Of a stretch of DNA of 64,000 nt, positions 1-12,384 are shown one piece after another. Origin of the DNA: Trichoplax adhaerens (taxonomy: Eukaryota; Placozoa; Uniplacotomia; Trichoplacea; Trichoplacidae); the NCBI RefSeq assembly GCF_000150275.1, contig NW_002060946.1, positions 4,067,035-4,131,034 of the forward strand, read 5' to 3'. A model generated the notes under the pieces. The model ran no database searches and was not told the origin of the DNA. It was given only the letters and a program-made list of their open reading frames with translations. Position 1 is the first letter of the stretch. Each line of letters begins with the position of its first letter. The position numbers and the translations under genes are program-made.

Positions 1-404
1 TTTGCTACAAGTAGATGTAATACGCGTATAATATGCTGTAGTACGATGGATTGTCGATAAACGACGGCATAGGGGTTCTTTACTAAATAAAGTAAGAAAG
101 TAATCTAATGATGAGGTTATAAGCTTGCTATAAAGACAGATAAAGATAACTATAACTATGATAGGATATTAAGCTGGCTGAAATGCTATCAAGTTCAATA
201 CCAGATTACTACTAACAGATGCAAATGCGGTGAATACTACTATCGATCATCATCGATAAATAGTAAATAACTTCTATCTAGGTTGACTATCTGATTATTG
301 ACCTTTTAAAATAGATTAGAACCCTAACTACTACGCTACATTATGGCTAGAAGAGAATGGCCATAAGCTAATCTCTTTAACTCATGACAGAATTACAAAC
401 TTAC

Positions 405-2744
405 TTGAGCACCAACATGGCCTTTGCGTAGTCTTTCGATGTTAGTATGTAAAATTTTTTGAGGTAAATTCAAGGAAGCGTTGGCATATTCGAGTTTATT
501 ATAATAATGAGCTCTTAGTTGCCACGGTAAATCGTTATGGCTAGAAGAAAGAATCGAGATTGAAATAGACATTTATATTAGTACCCATGAAGATATGATT
601 GCACACTACCGTATCAGAGAATATCAATTTGGATTGGCCATTTGAAAAAAGATTACGATATGATTTAAAACTAAAACCTCGTCAAAAGGCTCAATATTTC
701 CATTTTAAATAACAGTAATTAAAAGTTCTAATTTGGAATTGCTTTTGAATCCATTTTACTACCTATACTGAATACCTACAGAAGGTTATTACACACTCTA
801 AGAGGCAAAATTTATTGTCTATCGTGATAGAAAATATCAATTTTATATGGATAGCTCTACGAAAATCATGATTTGACAACGTGACTCTGATACTAATGCT
901 CGTCTGATGATCAGTTTTACAGTTACAGTTTTATTATTTAAGATGTCCTTTTTATCAAGGTCTATATTAAATGCTGCTAACTGTACTTTATTTAGGAAGA
1001 TGATTCGTAGCTCCAATTCAGATATTAATCGATATTATCAACTTTTATATTTATAGTCGTTAATGGATATGTTCCTAATGTTTGTCCAATGAACCGATCT
1101 ATGTAATCTAATGTTATTTGATGAACATCGACTGCAAGCTGTCCCTTTTCGTTTTTGAGGATAATTATTCGTCACAGTTGAAAAATAACGTTTGTAAATG
1201 TTATTAATTTTGCCAATACTGATATCTTGCAGAAATAACAATGCGATATTTACGCTATGAAAGTGATATTTCTCCTATTCTGGTAGCTTGCAAAATAAAT
1301 GAATATTTTATGTGATGGCTCCATGACGTAAATTTAGATTTAGAAATTGCATTAGTCGATGATATCAACTATTACGCATATTGTAGATACTATACTGTAA
1401 TAGGATAGTGATGATAGAGAAGTGATATTTTTCACATTTACACTCATCGTGAAATGCTAATTTCTTACAATTGCAATATTTTACACGGTTCAGGATGATT
1501 CCCGAAGACCTACTGTACAGTCGATTCTAGTAGATTACAGAAATCGCAAAGCCATATTGACGAATTGAAAGTGGTTTTTTTCCAATTTTGGTTAATTGCA
1601 AAGTGGGGCCAATTTTGTAATTGAATACCCCATGCGATGGCTTTATTCACCGTAAGTAAATCTAGGTTTAATTGAGTCGATGATATAGACTTTTATGGAT
1701 ATTGACAGAATTAATAATGGGATAATATGAAAACGATATTTCTTCTATTCGCGCTCATTGCAAAGTATTCAATTGTAAATACTTTACGCGATGCTGAATG
1801 ATTTGATTGAAATCTACAGTCAACTCTACGACTATCCATATTTGATTTAAGCTTGTAGATAGTATCCATTTCTACTCGTATGTTAATAGTTTGCTGTAAA
1901 TATGATCATGGTATTCCCTATTCGTCCAATGCTCAATTTTGCCATTTGGGGGGGGGGGGGATTAGCGGTAATTTCATGCTATCCAAAATCTACCATAGAT
2001 TCTGCTAGGATAGTAAAACTACCGGATAATCGATTTGAAATGAGATAGGCCTATTCAAAGAGGAATTGTCATTACTAACGTAAGTCCAACTCAAGGAAGG
2101 ATGAGAAAGAAATGTTGACCGTCGCTTATGTATATAGGAAACGATCAAATCACGGAAAATAAATCAATCTCGTTGATCGAATTAGCAAAGTGTAAAAAAA
2201 TCTATAAGCATGACTCAAGCCCGTGTGATGTTGCAATGGAAGTCGTGTGGAGTTGCACCAATGGTTTTTCGTTCTGGCATTAAAACGAAATAACATGTAG
2301 ACCCGAGCAAGTTGGAAGTCATGCCATACCATGGACTACTGGTATTTTTGAGCTAGTCCATGACTATGCTTTGCGAAGAAAATATGAGAGGATAGTCTAG
2401 TTTGCTAGCGTAGATCGAGCTAAAGGCAATCATACTATAATCATGCCCACTTGTATATGAAAAGATGATTTTTGTGACTGTTTCACGCTGAGGTAGTTGA
2501 CAAAAAGAAAAAAAACAGCCACAACTTACCCATCGATTAATGGAACCTCTTTTAAAACTTTGAGCGCTAATTTCCTAGCTTCTTCTTCACCAACTACATA
2601 TTTACTGTCATGGCCTTGTTGGCTTACAACGATGGGTACAACAATCAATATAACTAGAAGAATAGCACCACAAATCAGTGCAGGAACGAGCCATTTACGA
2701 CGGGTTGGAACTTCTTGTATTTCGAATTCTCCTTTTTCGCCCAT
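405..2744 (-). CDS. DPEP: Membrane (renal-type) dipeptidase, type II anchored, 5' part only
   Basis: Two exons are visible: 2744-2530 (start ATG at 2744, donor after GATGG) and 540-405. The next exon would lie beyond the left edge, since I find no match in 1-400. The first exon codes a cytoplasmic head, one hydrophobic segment (about residues 20-42, rich in I/L/V) and the family's 'PLIDG' run. The second exon opens with HNDLPW, whose His and Asp are zinc ligands in renal dipeptidases, and ends '[10 protein letters not shown]'. The family hydrolyses dipeptides and leukotriene D4 with two zinc ions. Human DPEP1 has a cleaved signal and a GPI anchor. Here a charged N-terminus before the hydrophobic stretch instead suggests a signal anchor with an extracellular catalytic domain. 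The exon junctions match those of the paralogue at 8381 in phase, so the pair arose by duplication. Intron 1 is about 2 kb and repeat-rich. Confidence 0.85.
541..2529 (-). repeat. Intron 1 of left dipeptidase gene with diverged tandem repeats
   Basis: This is the intron between the two visible dipeptidase exons. About 1250-1800 holds diverged copies of a roughly 320-bp unit: both copies carry a 'gtcgatgatat' core (near 1355 and 1677), followed by 'gatatttctcctattc'-like text. A run of about 12 G lies near 1951. No convincing exon was seen inside it. Confidence 0.5.
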
Positions 2745-3527
2745 ACTGAACTTGTCTTTGCTAGCTTGGAGATGATTTGTGGGGGATATTTTAAAAAATT
2801 ACTTAGCAAAGTCTATCGTTAGCTCATTAATCACTCTGTATCGCTGTTATTTTTTTTTATCATTTTCAAATCATCTTACCGAATCGATTAATAACGGAGA
2901 TTATTTAAAGATTAATCCACAGCCAAGTTGAAGGTTTTAGCCTGTGTTCCTCCCTTTCTTGCTGATAGACTTGTGTGTATTGATCGTAATTTTTTATATA
3001 TAGGTCAAAAAGGAGGAATTAATGTACTGGTTAAAATTTTTATCTCCAATGGATCAATTTCAACGTTTTAATGTGTAATCAACGAATGACTGGATCAAAT
3101 AAGGAGAGAAAAAAATTGAAATACTATCCAAGTTGACTGTCAAAAATTGAAAATCATATAGTATACCTGTTGCGGCAATGGAGGAAGAAGACAACAGAAT
3201 AAAGTCAAGCGTTGCAAGTAACGACAATGATGAATCGTTGTTGTTGGACAAAGTGCAAATAGTCCATCAATAATAATAATAATAATTCAATTACGGCTAA
3301 CAATTTACTCCAACAGTGAGTACATGTTTATTTACAAATTGCTGATTTGTAGCATTATTTATTGTCATTTGATGGTGATGGAACTATTCCTTTGGCAAAT
3401 GTGGAAACATTCAACGGACTTGGGGCGGATACAAACTTTCCGCCTTGCAGCTCTTTTAATTGAGTCTTTTAGGAAAAATTCAACAACAATAATAAAAAAG
3501 TTGAGGGCACAAAAGCAAAGAGGAATG

Positions 3528-3930
3528 AAATGATTGCACTGTTATGATCGTCTTATTTTGATGACAGATATTCATAACGATGCATGTACAGCATACATAA
3601 ACTAGAACACTTTTGAAAGTACTGTCGAAATGATTGAATAGGGAGAGGAATATGCTATGGTTGACAGACATTAGTAACGATGTGTACTAGCATATTTTGA
3701 ACGATCAACATGATTGAGCTAGACCATGGACTTGTAGATATCTAGAGAGGGTATCTAGAAGTCTATGCTAGAGGAATGAAATGATTGCTTTCATTATGAA
3801 TGATTATCCCTCATTTTCCAACTATCTGAGGCTTTTAACTGTCATGGCGACCAGAATAGACGGAGTAGTTCTCTAGAGTAAAGAAATGATTGCGCTATCG
3901 TGCTTGTCTTGCTGACTGTTTTGGATTATC
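3528..3930. repeat. Diverged tandem repeats ('gaatgaaatgattgc' core)
   Basis: The phrase 'gaatgaaatgattgc' occurs near 3522 and 3775, and 'taaagaaatgattgcgc' near 3880. 'gatattcataacgatg' and 'gacattagtaacgatg' also pair up. The copies are too diverged to define a single unit. Confidence 0.4.
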
Positions 3931-6427
3931 ATGAGAATGTTTATCACCTCCTACTTACTTCATCAATTAAGCTAATTAAAACGAATACTTGTAAAGCGAG
4001 AGAATTTTTTTAGAGTAGTCTCTATTGATTTGTATTGAACATTTTGATACTACTGATTGCGAGAATATTTTGAAATCTTGAATGATATCCTAGCCGATCT
4101 AATTTGGCCAATTAAATAGCTACCGCATACATCAGCAAGTAATTGGACGATCATCGTCTATCCGCTACGAGTAATCCCTAAGTTTACCCCATGGGTTAAA
4201 GTCATACAACACTCGATACAACAAGTGGATGATCAACAAAACTCCATCATTTGAAAACATACAGTAGTATCCAAGTATATGGCCATGATAATTCTCTCTA
4301 TCATCATGGAAAGACAGTTAAAATCATGCCTGATCCTTGGATAATTCATGGACAGAAATGGTGCAATTAATATTTCCATTTTTGTAGGAAAGAAATGGAT
4401 CAATCCTACTTAAAAATAAATGGAATAACGCCATCTTGTCCTAAAGGAAGACTGGTGGTCCAGTAGTAGTCTCGCACCTAGGCTTTCCATCAATCATGCC
4501 GGGGTAATTTTAATTTTTTTTAAGTCACAATTATACAAAAATCATTATTGACACATCGACAATAGACCATGGCAATTTTTTTCACATTGGAAGGTAAAAA
4601 TAATAAATAATCAGAAGACTTGCATAGATTGCGTCAGCCCGTCGCCAATAAATTAATCATTACAATATGTGTATCATGACATAAATATACTAAAGTCTGA
4701 ACCGTAATGTTCATGGCTAATAAATACAATTATAATCGATATAAGTTATAACCACAGATTACAAATTATTATCCATATATTATATTATCAAAATACTTTG
4801 CCTAACAATTTAGTAAACTTAAATCTCTGTATAGCACGACACTGCTATGATAGAAAACGATCCGTAAAATAAAGAAGAGTCCGAAGACTTCTTTGGCATT
4901 ACTTTACACGATCACACTCGATGAGTGGTCTACACCACTATGTTGCTCTACTGCGCTTCTTTTACTTTGCCTGTTCTCTTGATCTCTGCTAGGGTATGTA
5001 CAGAAAACTTCAATAAAGTCAAATAATTAAAGCCCGAATTGCATTTTATGCAACGTGCCAAGGGCCAACCTCAAGATCCTCCTTAAAAATGACGATCAAT
5101 TTTGAAGCCATGACGATTTCAGCAGGAAGATGACCATCGCTGAGCAAAGGTGTTCTAGTCCAGCCTACGGTGTGCTATGCCGCGCCACTTTATCAATATT
5201 TAGTTATTGCTATTCTTCGCTGCTGGCATTCCTTGATTAATTAAGAGGCGAATGATGATTATTGATTTTACATTGTATGTCCATCATCAAGATGCTTATT
5301 GATAGAAGCACATTACTGTTACTCTATCTTGATGGATAAAAGCGATTGCTGTTCACAAGTCGTTGCAAAAATAAAATGACCATTTTCAAATCCTCTACAT
5401 GATCAGATTGGCTCATATTATAGCTTGCTTAATTTATTATTTTAAAGGGCGGAGTTGGAGCCATTAATAAAAGTCCTGCTATTCAGAGTAACATGTTGAA
5501 GGAAATGGATGCAAACTTTATTAAATTGACAACGCCTAATTTAAACTTTATTGATGAATTCTTCCTCATTTAACCCTTGTAGTTTTGCTCATATTGAGTC
5601 GAGGCAAAAGAGGGTAAACGATCATCGGCTTATTAAATAATTAATTGATGAAACGGTGCAATCAATCCGTTAAATCGATATGAGGACAGCTTACAATACT
5701 ACAATATATAACGTATACTTTAGATGTTTGAGATCAACAATTTGCATTTTCTTTGTTAACCCTTGAACGGATTTGGTCTGTTTTTACGCCATGCAAATAC
5801 TTTTACATCTCAGCCCACCTCTCTGTTGGAGGCTGCTTAGGCAATCAAAATGAAAAGGAATTCAAGTTATCTATCCTAACATCAATATTGATTAACTAAC
5901 TGATGCTTACTCATGCTAAAAACTCAAGTTACCGCCTCCTAGATGAGAGAATGAGGAGTTTTCATCCACCTTTTGATATTGCTAAATCTCGTAGTAAAGT
6001 AGATGAGCTATCTACTATCCTCAAAGGAGGATGGTGCAAATCGATTGAGCTATTTTAAATGAACTAGTTTATGGCTCAATTGCCATAAGCGATTTGCTTT
6101 TCTACTACAATAACGTTAAGCATCAGCCACTATTCCATTTCTCTTCGATATCTCCTCTTAAACTGCCGTCAATCTGAAAACATTTTGCTTTCTTGCCATG
6201 ACTTTGCAAAATTCTTCCATTTGCAATATGGCTAAGGATTATGGGCAGATAAATCAATATCCCTCAGGTAATGAGTCGAAAGTACAAAAACTTGTTTACA
6301 ATTAATAATTCAATCGTGAGAACGAAAGGATTTATTGGATACTGAAATAATTAGCGCCAATCATGAAAACAACACCAATAGCAAGACTACAGGATCAGGA
6401 CTGTTGCAATCAATTCAAATAACTACA

Positions 6428-6622
6428 TTTTCTTTTCCTATCATGGACTGCATTGAAAGTAAAGTGCTATTATATTATAGCATTGGTTAAAAGCCAATGC
6501 ACCGCTGATCGCATCTTCTTCTATTATTTGAATTCTTTTCCTATCATGACTGCATTAAAAGCAATGTGTTATTATAATATACCATAGCACATGCACCTCT
6601 TCTTCTTTTATTTGAATTGATA
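6428..6622. repeat. Two-copy tandem repeat, period about 103 bp
   Basis: Both copies start with 'ttcttttcctatcatg' (near 6430 and 6533), continue through a 'actgcatt.aaagtaa' stretch and an AT-rich core, and end with 'cttcttctattatttgaatt'. The second copy is slightly shortened. Confidence 0.6.
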
Positions 6623-7194
6623 ATAAATATTTTTTTATTATCGCATGGGAGATGGAGTTGTTATTATTATCCTTACGGTGATGCCTATCATTCTATCTTG
6701 AGGGCTGGGTAATTATCGACTTAAACTCCTTTTCAACTGTCATTCCTCTTTCAAGGAGTCGCAACGTTGATTTTGAAAAACTCTCCGTTGTCTTGTCGTA
6801 GTTGAACAACCATCCTTTTGGATATTCAAGTAAGTTGACTATATCAAGTTAATATTTTGAAACGCTATTTCTTGAGATAGAATTCTACTAGAATAAGAAT
6901 AGAGTTTGTAGTAAGTCTTTCTTCAGTATCTCTGCTTAGCTTGTTCACTCTATCGTTCAGTATATCCACTTCAAGTGAAAAATGGAGTAAAACTCCTTCT
7001 TGTAGTAGACGATGATAGGGAAGGATTCTTTCCTTCGTTATTCTATACCATTCCTGCTTTGTCACTTAGATTCCTCTCTTTGTCGTAGACTAGCTTCAAA
7101 CAGGAATCGCTATTTCTAGCGTCTATTGGACATATGCAATAGTCAAAGGAATAATAGTGATCGTAGGCTATATTTTTAGTTGGCCTTTACGATC

Positions 7195-7745
7195 GGCCAT
7201 TTAGTTTAGCTGATTGTAATCGTTTTAGTTGAATTCGTGTTTGCAATCTAAGTTCTTTATCCGTGGCCAAGTAGATTTCAGTTAATGGAAAGTGTAAAGT
7301 AGTTTACTACTGGACATATCAGAGTCCACAGGATAACTATAATCTTACACTATACGTGTACTTTTCGTCTTTAGGATATGCCGTTTAGTTCAGCTGATTG
7401 CAATGGTTTTGCTTAGATTTGTTTTTCAATCTAAATTTCTTGACCCGAATCGATTTCAGTCAGTAGAAAGGGTAAAGTAGTTTACTACTACGTCAAGAAG
7501 TCAAATAGGAGACAGGATAAAAATAAAAATCTTACGCCGCCTTTTTCTTTGGCGTCAATGACCAAGATTACCGTGTAGCTTAGAGGATTCATTTTAGTGG
7601 ATTATAGTCGGTGAAAAGCGGAAAATAGTGTAATTTGCCTTAAATGAAGCAGATTGCAATCTATTGAGTCCGAGGTAAAATTAGTCATATAGAAATAAGG
7701 GTAGCTTTTCCTTGACTTTTAGACATGTGCTGTTGCAAAAAGTTT
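7195..7745. repeat. Diverged tandem repeat, period about 180-190 bp
   Basis: 'gtttagtttagctgattgtaatcg' (7200) recurs as 'gtttagttcagctgattgcaatgg' (7383), and more weakly near 7573. Each copy is followed about 90 bases later by 'gtaaagtagtttactact', itself a short palindrome. Confidence 0.55.
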
Positions 7746-8380
7746 TAGCTAGTTAAAATAATTAACTCTTAACTTCAATCGAGCTAGTTACGGTGATTTT
7801 TAGCACAAGGGAAATGAATCTTGTAGTCCATTTTTCATAGATTATAAAGACAATCAGTTTGTTTTCATGACATGATTTGAATGACTTGCTTGGAATGGTT
7901 TTAGTCAAAGCAAAACTAATTTTGTAGTATATTCTTAGTGTACAGAAAAAAACGATCAGTTGATATTTAGGTGATTGTTAGTTGATTTTTGTCAAATGTA
8001 AACTTATCTCGTAGTGCATTTTTAATGAGCAAATACGGCAGATTGTTGTTTATCTTTATTGCGGTAAAGTGATTCTAATTCAGCTGTTTGCTATCGCTCC
8101 ACCAATACATCCCTTAATTTCCTTAAAATCCATAGTAGATGAAATGGCTATCGATAATCATCTATTCCGTAAAATACTGTAGCAAAAGAGCAAAAGCGTA
8201 GTAAAAAAGGGATCCCATGTTGTGCACTCTTGGACGTCTTGATCCATCATCATTCTAACTTCTAATTAACGTAATAAGTTAATGCGAGGAGATTAATTGA
8301 TCAGCATAACATGTCGATAATGAATAATGCAATTTATTTTTTCTATAGGAAGTAGTGGAAATTGCTATTCGTAACCAACC

Positions 8381-11300
8381 ATGAAATTGATCATTGTAAC
8401 TGCATTACTTCTTGTTGTGGCTCTTCCTGAATTTAAGAGAGCATCAGCTCAAGATTTACAAAGGGCCAACGAAATCTTGACCAAGTTTCCCGTTATTGAT
8501 GGGTAAGGATCATGCCTGAATATTATTAATCGTAAAGAGCAGACTATCGATTCGTGAATGACGTGATAGCTCCTCTTCTATGTAGTAATTGATTAATTAT
8601 TCATCATGGATGCAGAAAAGCCGCAAGTTTATTCATCATATTACTCATCAAAGAGCAGTCTAATAGATGATATGATAATATAATTAGTCTTTCACGCGGT
8701 AATTGATTCATCATGAGTAGGTATCTGTCAAGAATATTCTACATGTAATTAATCTTCTATGCTAGCCTTCCAAGAGTAGCCTAATGATAATTCATCTTCT
8801 ATGTAGTAATTGATTCATCATAGAAGGATAAAGCCGTAAAATTGGTTCCCATTAGTCTTCAAAGAGCAGTCTAATGATAGTACATTCCATGATACTGTAA
8901 TGAGTCCTCCTTGTGATAATTTATTGATTGTACTTGCATTGGAGGATGATATTGTGGCCGTGTATATAGATCGATGTTGACAGATATTAGATCGAATGCA
9001 TAATATTTCCATAACTACCGTAGATAATGGCAAAGTGAAGAACTTCACTATGGTATTGATAAAACTGTAGATCAATTTTGACAGATATTGGATAAAATGG
9101 TGTAGTATCTGCACTTTTAGAACTACTGTAGATGATAACAAGTTAAGAACGTCACTATGGCATTGGCAAAACTGCGGATTAATTTTGACAGATATTGGAT
9201 AAAATGACATAGAATTAGTATATTCCAGAACTACCGTAGACGATGTAAGGTAAAGGACTATGGCGTTGGTAAAACTGTAGATTGGATTTGACAAATATTG
9301 GATAAAATAACATAGCGCTAGTATTTCCAAAACTACTGTAGATGATACAAAGTGAATGACTTCACTATAGCATCGGTAAAACTACTGATCGATTTCGACA
9401 GATATTGGAATAAAGTTATACAATATTAGTATAATTCATAAATATTGGAACTTTAATTTAATAGATCTTCGCTTATCTTGCAATTGCAGACGTAGTCGAT
9501 GTAATATAGAAAATATCAATCCGCAAATTTTATAAATTCACATTTTGCTTGATTTACTCGTACAGGCATAGATTCTCCCTTAGTTTTGCAACTGCCAATA
9601 TAGCAGATATACTATAGAAAGTATCAATCCACAAATTTAGTAAATTTATTATTTTGCTTCATTCACTCGTACAGGCACAACGATTTACCTTACCAATATC
9701 GTAAAATTGTTCGCAACCAAGTAGAAAAATTAAATATCCAAGCGAGTTATCCTGCTATTCATACTGATATCCCCAGATTACGAAAGGGCCATGTTGGTGG
9801 ACAGGTAAGAATGATCCTTACTGAATTAAAGTGTATCTTTAAAGTACTAATCACTACTGAAGCTAAAAAAATACATAGGATAGCGTTTTGATTTAATGAT
9901 AGATAGCCCCCGTCTTACTAATGAATATCCATCATTTCAATATGATTAGTTTTGGGCTGCTTATACCAGTTGTAATACTCAATATAAAGATTCCATTCGT
10001 GCAGCTTTCCAACAAGTAGATGTTATCCATCGCTTTGTCAATCAATACCCCAACACCTTCCAATTTGCACTAACTGCAGCCGATATCGAATCATCCCTAA
10101 AAAACGGTAAAATTGCTTCCTTGATTGGTTTAGAGGGTGGCCATATGATTGCTAGTAGCTTGGCTGCACTCCGACAACTTTATGATCTTGGAGTTCGTTA
10201 CATGACTGTAACACATAACTGCAATACTCCATGGTAAGTTCAAGATAAATTTAGAGCTACACTTTGCATTTTCGAGTAGACTGTTTATTTGCATGGACTT
10301 AGACAATGTATGGATAGTCTTTAAAAGCTATTTTATATTTACAATTTGTATTCTAATACGGTAGGAATGCGTTTAAAATTACGGCTACAGTGAATAAATT
10401 GTCTAAGATAAGGCTTCTAACTGGCTAATTAAATAGAAACCAATTCATCAAGTGGTATTTCACACTCTACAATTTGTTTTCAGTGTAGTATAGAAAACTT
10501 TGAAAATTAAAATTGCATACTTAGTGTACAAATTCAACCATTACAGACAAATTACTGCGTCTGAGGTTAGATTAATGACTGATTGCATTAAAGTGAATAG
10601 AAGTTGAGCCATTAATAAATTCTACAATTTGTACTGCAATGCAGTATAAAATAGATTTTAAAATGAAAATGGATGCCATGACTAAAGTATACAAACTTCT
10701 CCTTATGGAAATTGTTTCAAAACGATGTTGTAGTACCACATGTACAATTTTTGTTCTTCTCTTATTTAGGGCTAGAGCATGCTGTGATAGCTCTCCTTGG
10801 GCATACCCAGGAAAAGGACTTAATACTTTTGGAGAAGTATGACTCTTTTTTAATACAACTATGGATAATAGAAAAAGTGTAGACGTATATATCTGTATAA
10901 TAATTAAGCTATAGGATAATGTGTTTTACCATCATTTCATTAATCCTTTTCTTTGAAAACATGATCTAGTATGTTATTAGAGAAATGAACAGACTTGGTA
11001 TGATGGTAGATATTTCTCATGTCCATACAGACACGATGAAGGATGTCTTAAAACTTACTAAAGCACCAGGTATTATTTGATTCGGATGAGGTCAAATTAA
11101 AATTATTACGGGCATAACGTAAGATATTCTGTTATATAGATACTAATTCAGTTTAAGTCAATACTCTCAGCTATTATAGTAAGTTTTCGTAGCCATAAGC
11201 CTACCTTACTGGTGATTAATAGAAAAATGTTGTTATAGTTATCTTTAGCCATTCATCGGCGGAAGCAACCTGTGTTCATGTTCGTAACGTACCTGATGAT

Positions 11301-12384
11301 GTCTTAAAAATGCTGGTAAAAATCAGATTTGCAATAAATTCATATCAAAATATGATTTAGTAGGATTTTAAAATGCTTGGTATTGCTTGATGTAATTGAG
11401 ATATACTAAATAACCTTTCCACTTCTAGCCTCAAACTGATGCTGTCGTCATGATCAACTTCTACAACAGATTTGTAAATTGCTCCGATTTTTGCGATGTC
11501 AACCTTGTTGCTGGTAGGGATAATAGACATTGAATAGTATAGAGATTGAACAAAGAATATCCTTGATTTATTATTTGTTGCTAACAACTTTGATCAATTT
11601 TACTACTATAGACAATATTGACTATATCAAGAATTTGATTGGAGTTGATTATATTGGTATGGGAGCTGATTATGATGGCGTATCATAGTAAGTAAATTTT
11701 GAATTTGAGGAAAAAAAATAGATGATTTAAATTGAACCGATACTTTATATCATAAAAATCTATAGAATGATATTTCAGACTAGTAACAAAAGATAGCTAA
11801 TAATCAAATATGGATAGCTAGCTCTAGTATGGTTACAAAACGATAAATAACAACCTTGAACTTATATCCCATGACTCTGCATGAAAATCTAACTATATCT
11901 CACAGAAATTCACTCATAAAGTTGCCGACTATCTAAACAGTAATGAACAGTAAAATCTTTAAACATACCCTACTATAAACTGGTATCAAAGTCAATCAAA
12001 ATTGTGCATTGAGATGGCTTTATATATTCTAGATGTTGCTTTTTTCTATCAGTCTTTTCAATTTTATTAGTATAATCAAGATTATTAAAATGGTACATGG
12101 AGATGGCTTAAATAGTCTAAACATTTTTTATTCTACGAATCTTTTAATTTAACTTTATTAGTGTACCCACCGGCTTGGAAGATGTTTCAACTTACCCGAC
12201 ATTGTTTGCTGAATTGGTTAGAAGGGGTTATACAGAAGAAGAATTGGGGAAAATTGCACAAGGAAATCTTTTACGTGTCATGAAAAAAGTTGAAAAAGTA
12301 AAAAGTGAATTAGCTTATTTACCACCCTATGAAGAACATCTTCAGCCCCCCCTAACAGATAAACCATGTCGTCCAAATTGGTAG
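8381..12384 (+). CDS. DPEP: Secreted renal-type dipeptidase, nine exons
   Basis: The exons are 8381-8502, 9675-9804, 9950-10233, 10770-10836, 10970-11069, 11239-11315, 11429-11513, 11612-11687 and 12162-12384. All phases agree and the sum codes 387 aa, close to the family's size of about 400. A signal peptide is visible ([16 protein letters not shown] then polar residues). The binuclear zinc site is complete: HNDLP (His, Asp), the Glu of 'LIGLEGGH', the His of 'VDISHV' and the His of 'IFSHSSA'. The substrate-site residues are also kept: the His of 'VTHNCNTPW', the Arg of 'RNVPDDVL', and the Asp of 'GADYDGV'. The enzyme should cleave dipeptides or cysteinyl-glycine outside the cell. The C-terminus ends 'CRPNW' with no hydrophobic tail, so there is no GPI signal as in vertebrate DPEP1; a soluble secreted form is inferred. 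The nearest relative in the window is the anchored paralogue at 2744. Confidence 0.95.
8570..8900. repeat. Intronic diverged repeats ('gtagtaattgattcatcat')
   Basis: This lies within intron 1 of the secreted dipeptidase. 'tagtaattgatt..ttcatcat' recurs near 8583, 8697 and 8804, and 'caaagagcagtctaat' near 8650 and 8860, giving decayed copies of a roughly 110-220 bp unit. Confidence 0.5.
8968..9430. repeat. Intronic minisatellite, about five copies of a 105-bp unit
   Basis: 'gacagatatt' or a close variant recurs near 8978, 9080, 9187, 9290 and 9398. Each copy carries 'aactac.gtagatgat' and 'tcactatggcattggtaaaact'. The array produces a spurious 170-codon open frame on the minus strand. It sits in intron 1 of the secreted dipeptidase, just upstream of a second duplication that copies the acceptor. 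Confidence 0.8.
9473..9690. repeat. Two-copy 104-bp duplication carrying the intron 1 acceptor
   Basis: Copy 1 (about 9473-9576) and copy 2 (about 9577-9690) share 'tatagaaa.tatcaatcc.caaatttt' and end at 'ttcactcgtacaggca'. Only copy 2 continues into the real exon (GCACAACGAT); copy 1 ends 'acaggcatagattct'. The first copy therefore retains a decoy 3' splice site. Confidence 0.8.

Larger units (their letters stand above)
2745..8380. other. Intergenic spacer between divergent dipeptidase genes
   Basis: I find no gene I can support. The stretch holds short ORFs without recognisable motifs, an (AAT)n tract near 3268-3286, and several decayed tandem repeats listed separately. It separates two head-to-head dipeptidase paralogues and presumably carries both promoters. 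Confidence 0.5.

Noticed and set aside
1951-1962. Poly-G run (also near 62824) as a regulatory or quadruplex signal
   Set aside because: A single homopolymer tract is common slippage sequence; no spaced G-runs to support a quadruplex.
3178-3455. Possible two-exon coding stretch: ATG at 3178 and an open block 3353-3455 ending in TGA, containing 'FDGDGTIPLANVE'
   Set aside because: The protein text looks plausible, but I find no phase-consistent splice joining the two and no homology, so I do not call a gene.
6865-7065. Minus-strand 66-codon open frame with a protein-like start
   Set aside because: No recognised motif, no splice context, and located in a repeat-rich spacer.
8818-9330. A 170-codon open frame on the minus strand
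   Set aside because: It lies entirely inside the 105-bp minisatellite of dipeptidase intron 1; the internal repeats of the protein mirror the DNA repeat, and the start is not an obvious gene start.
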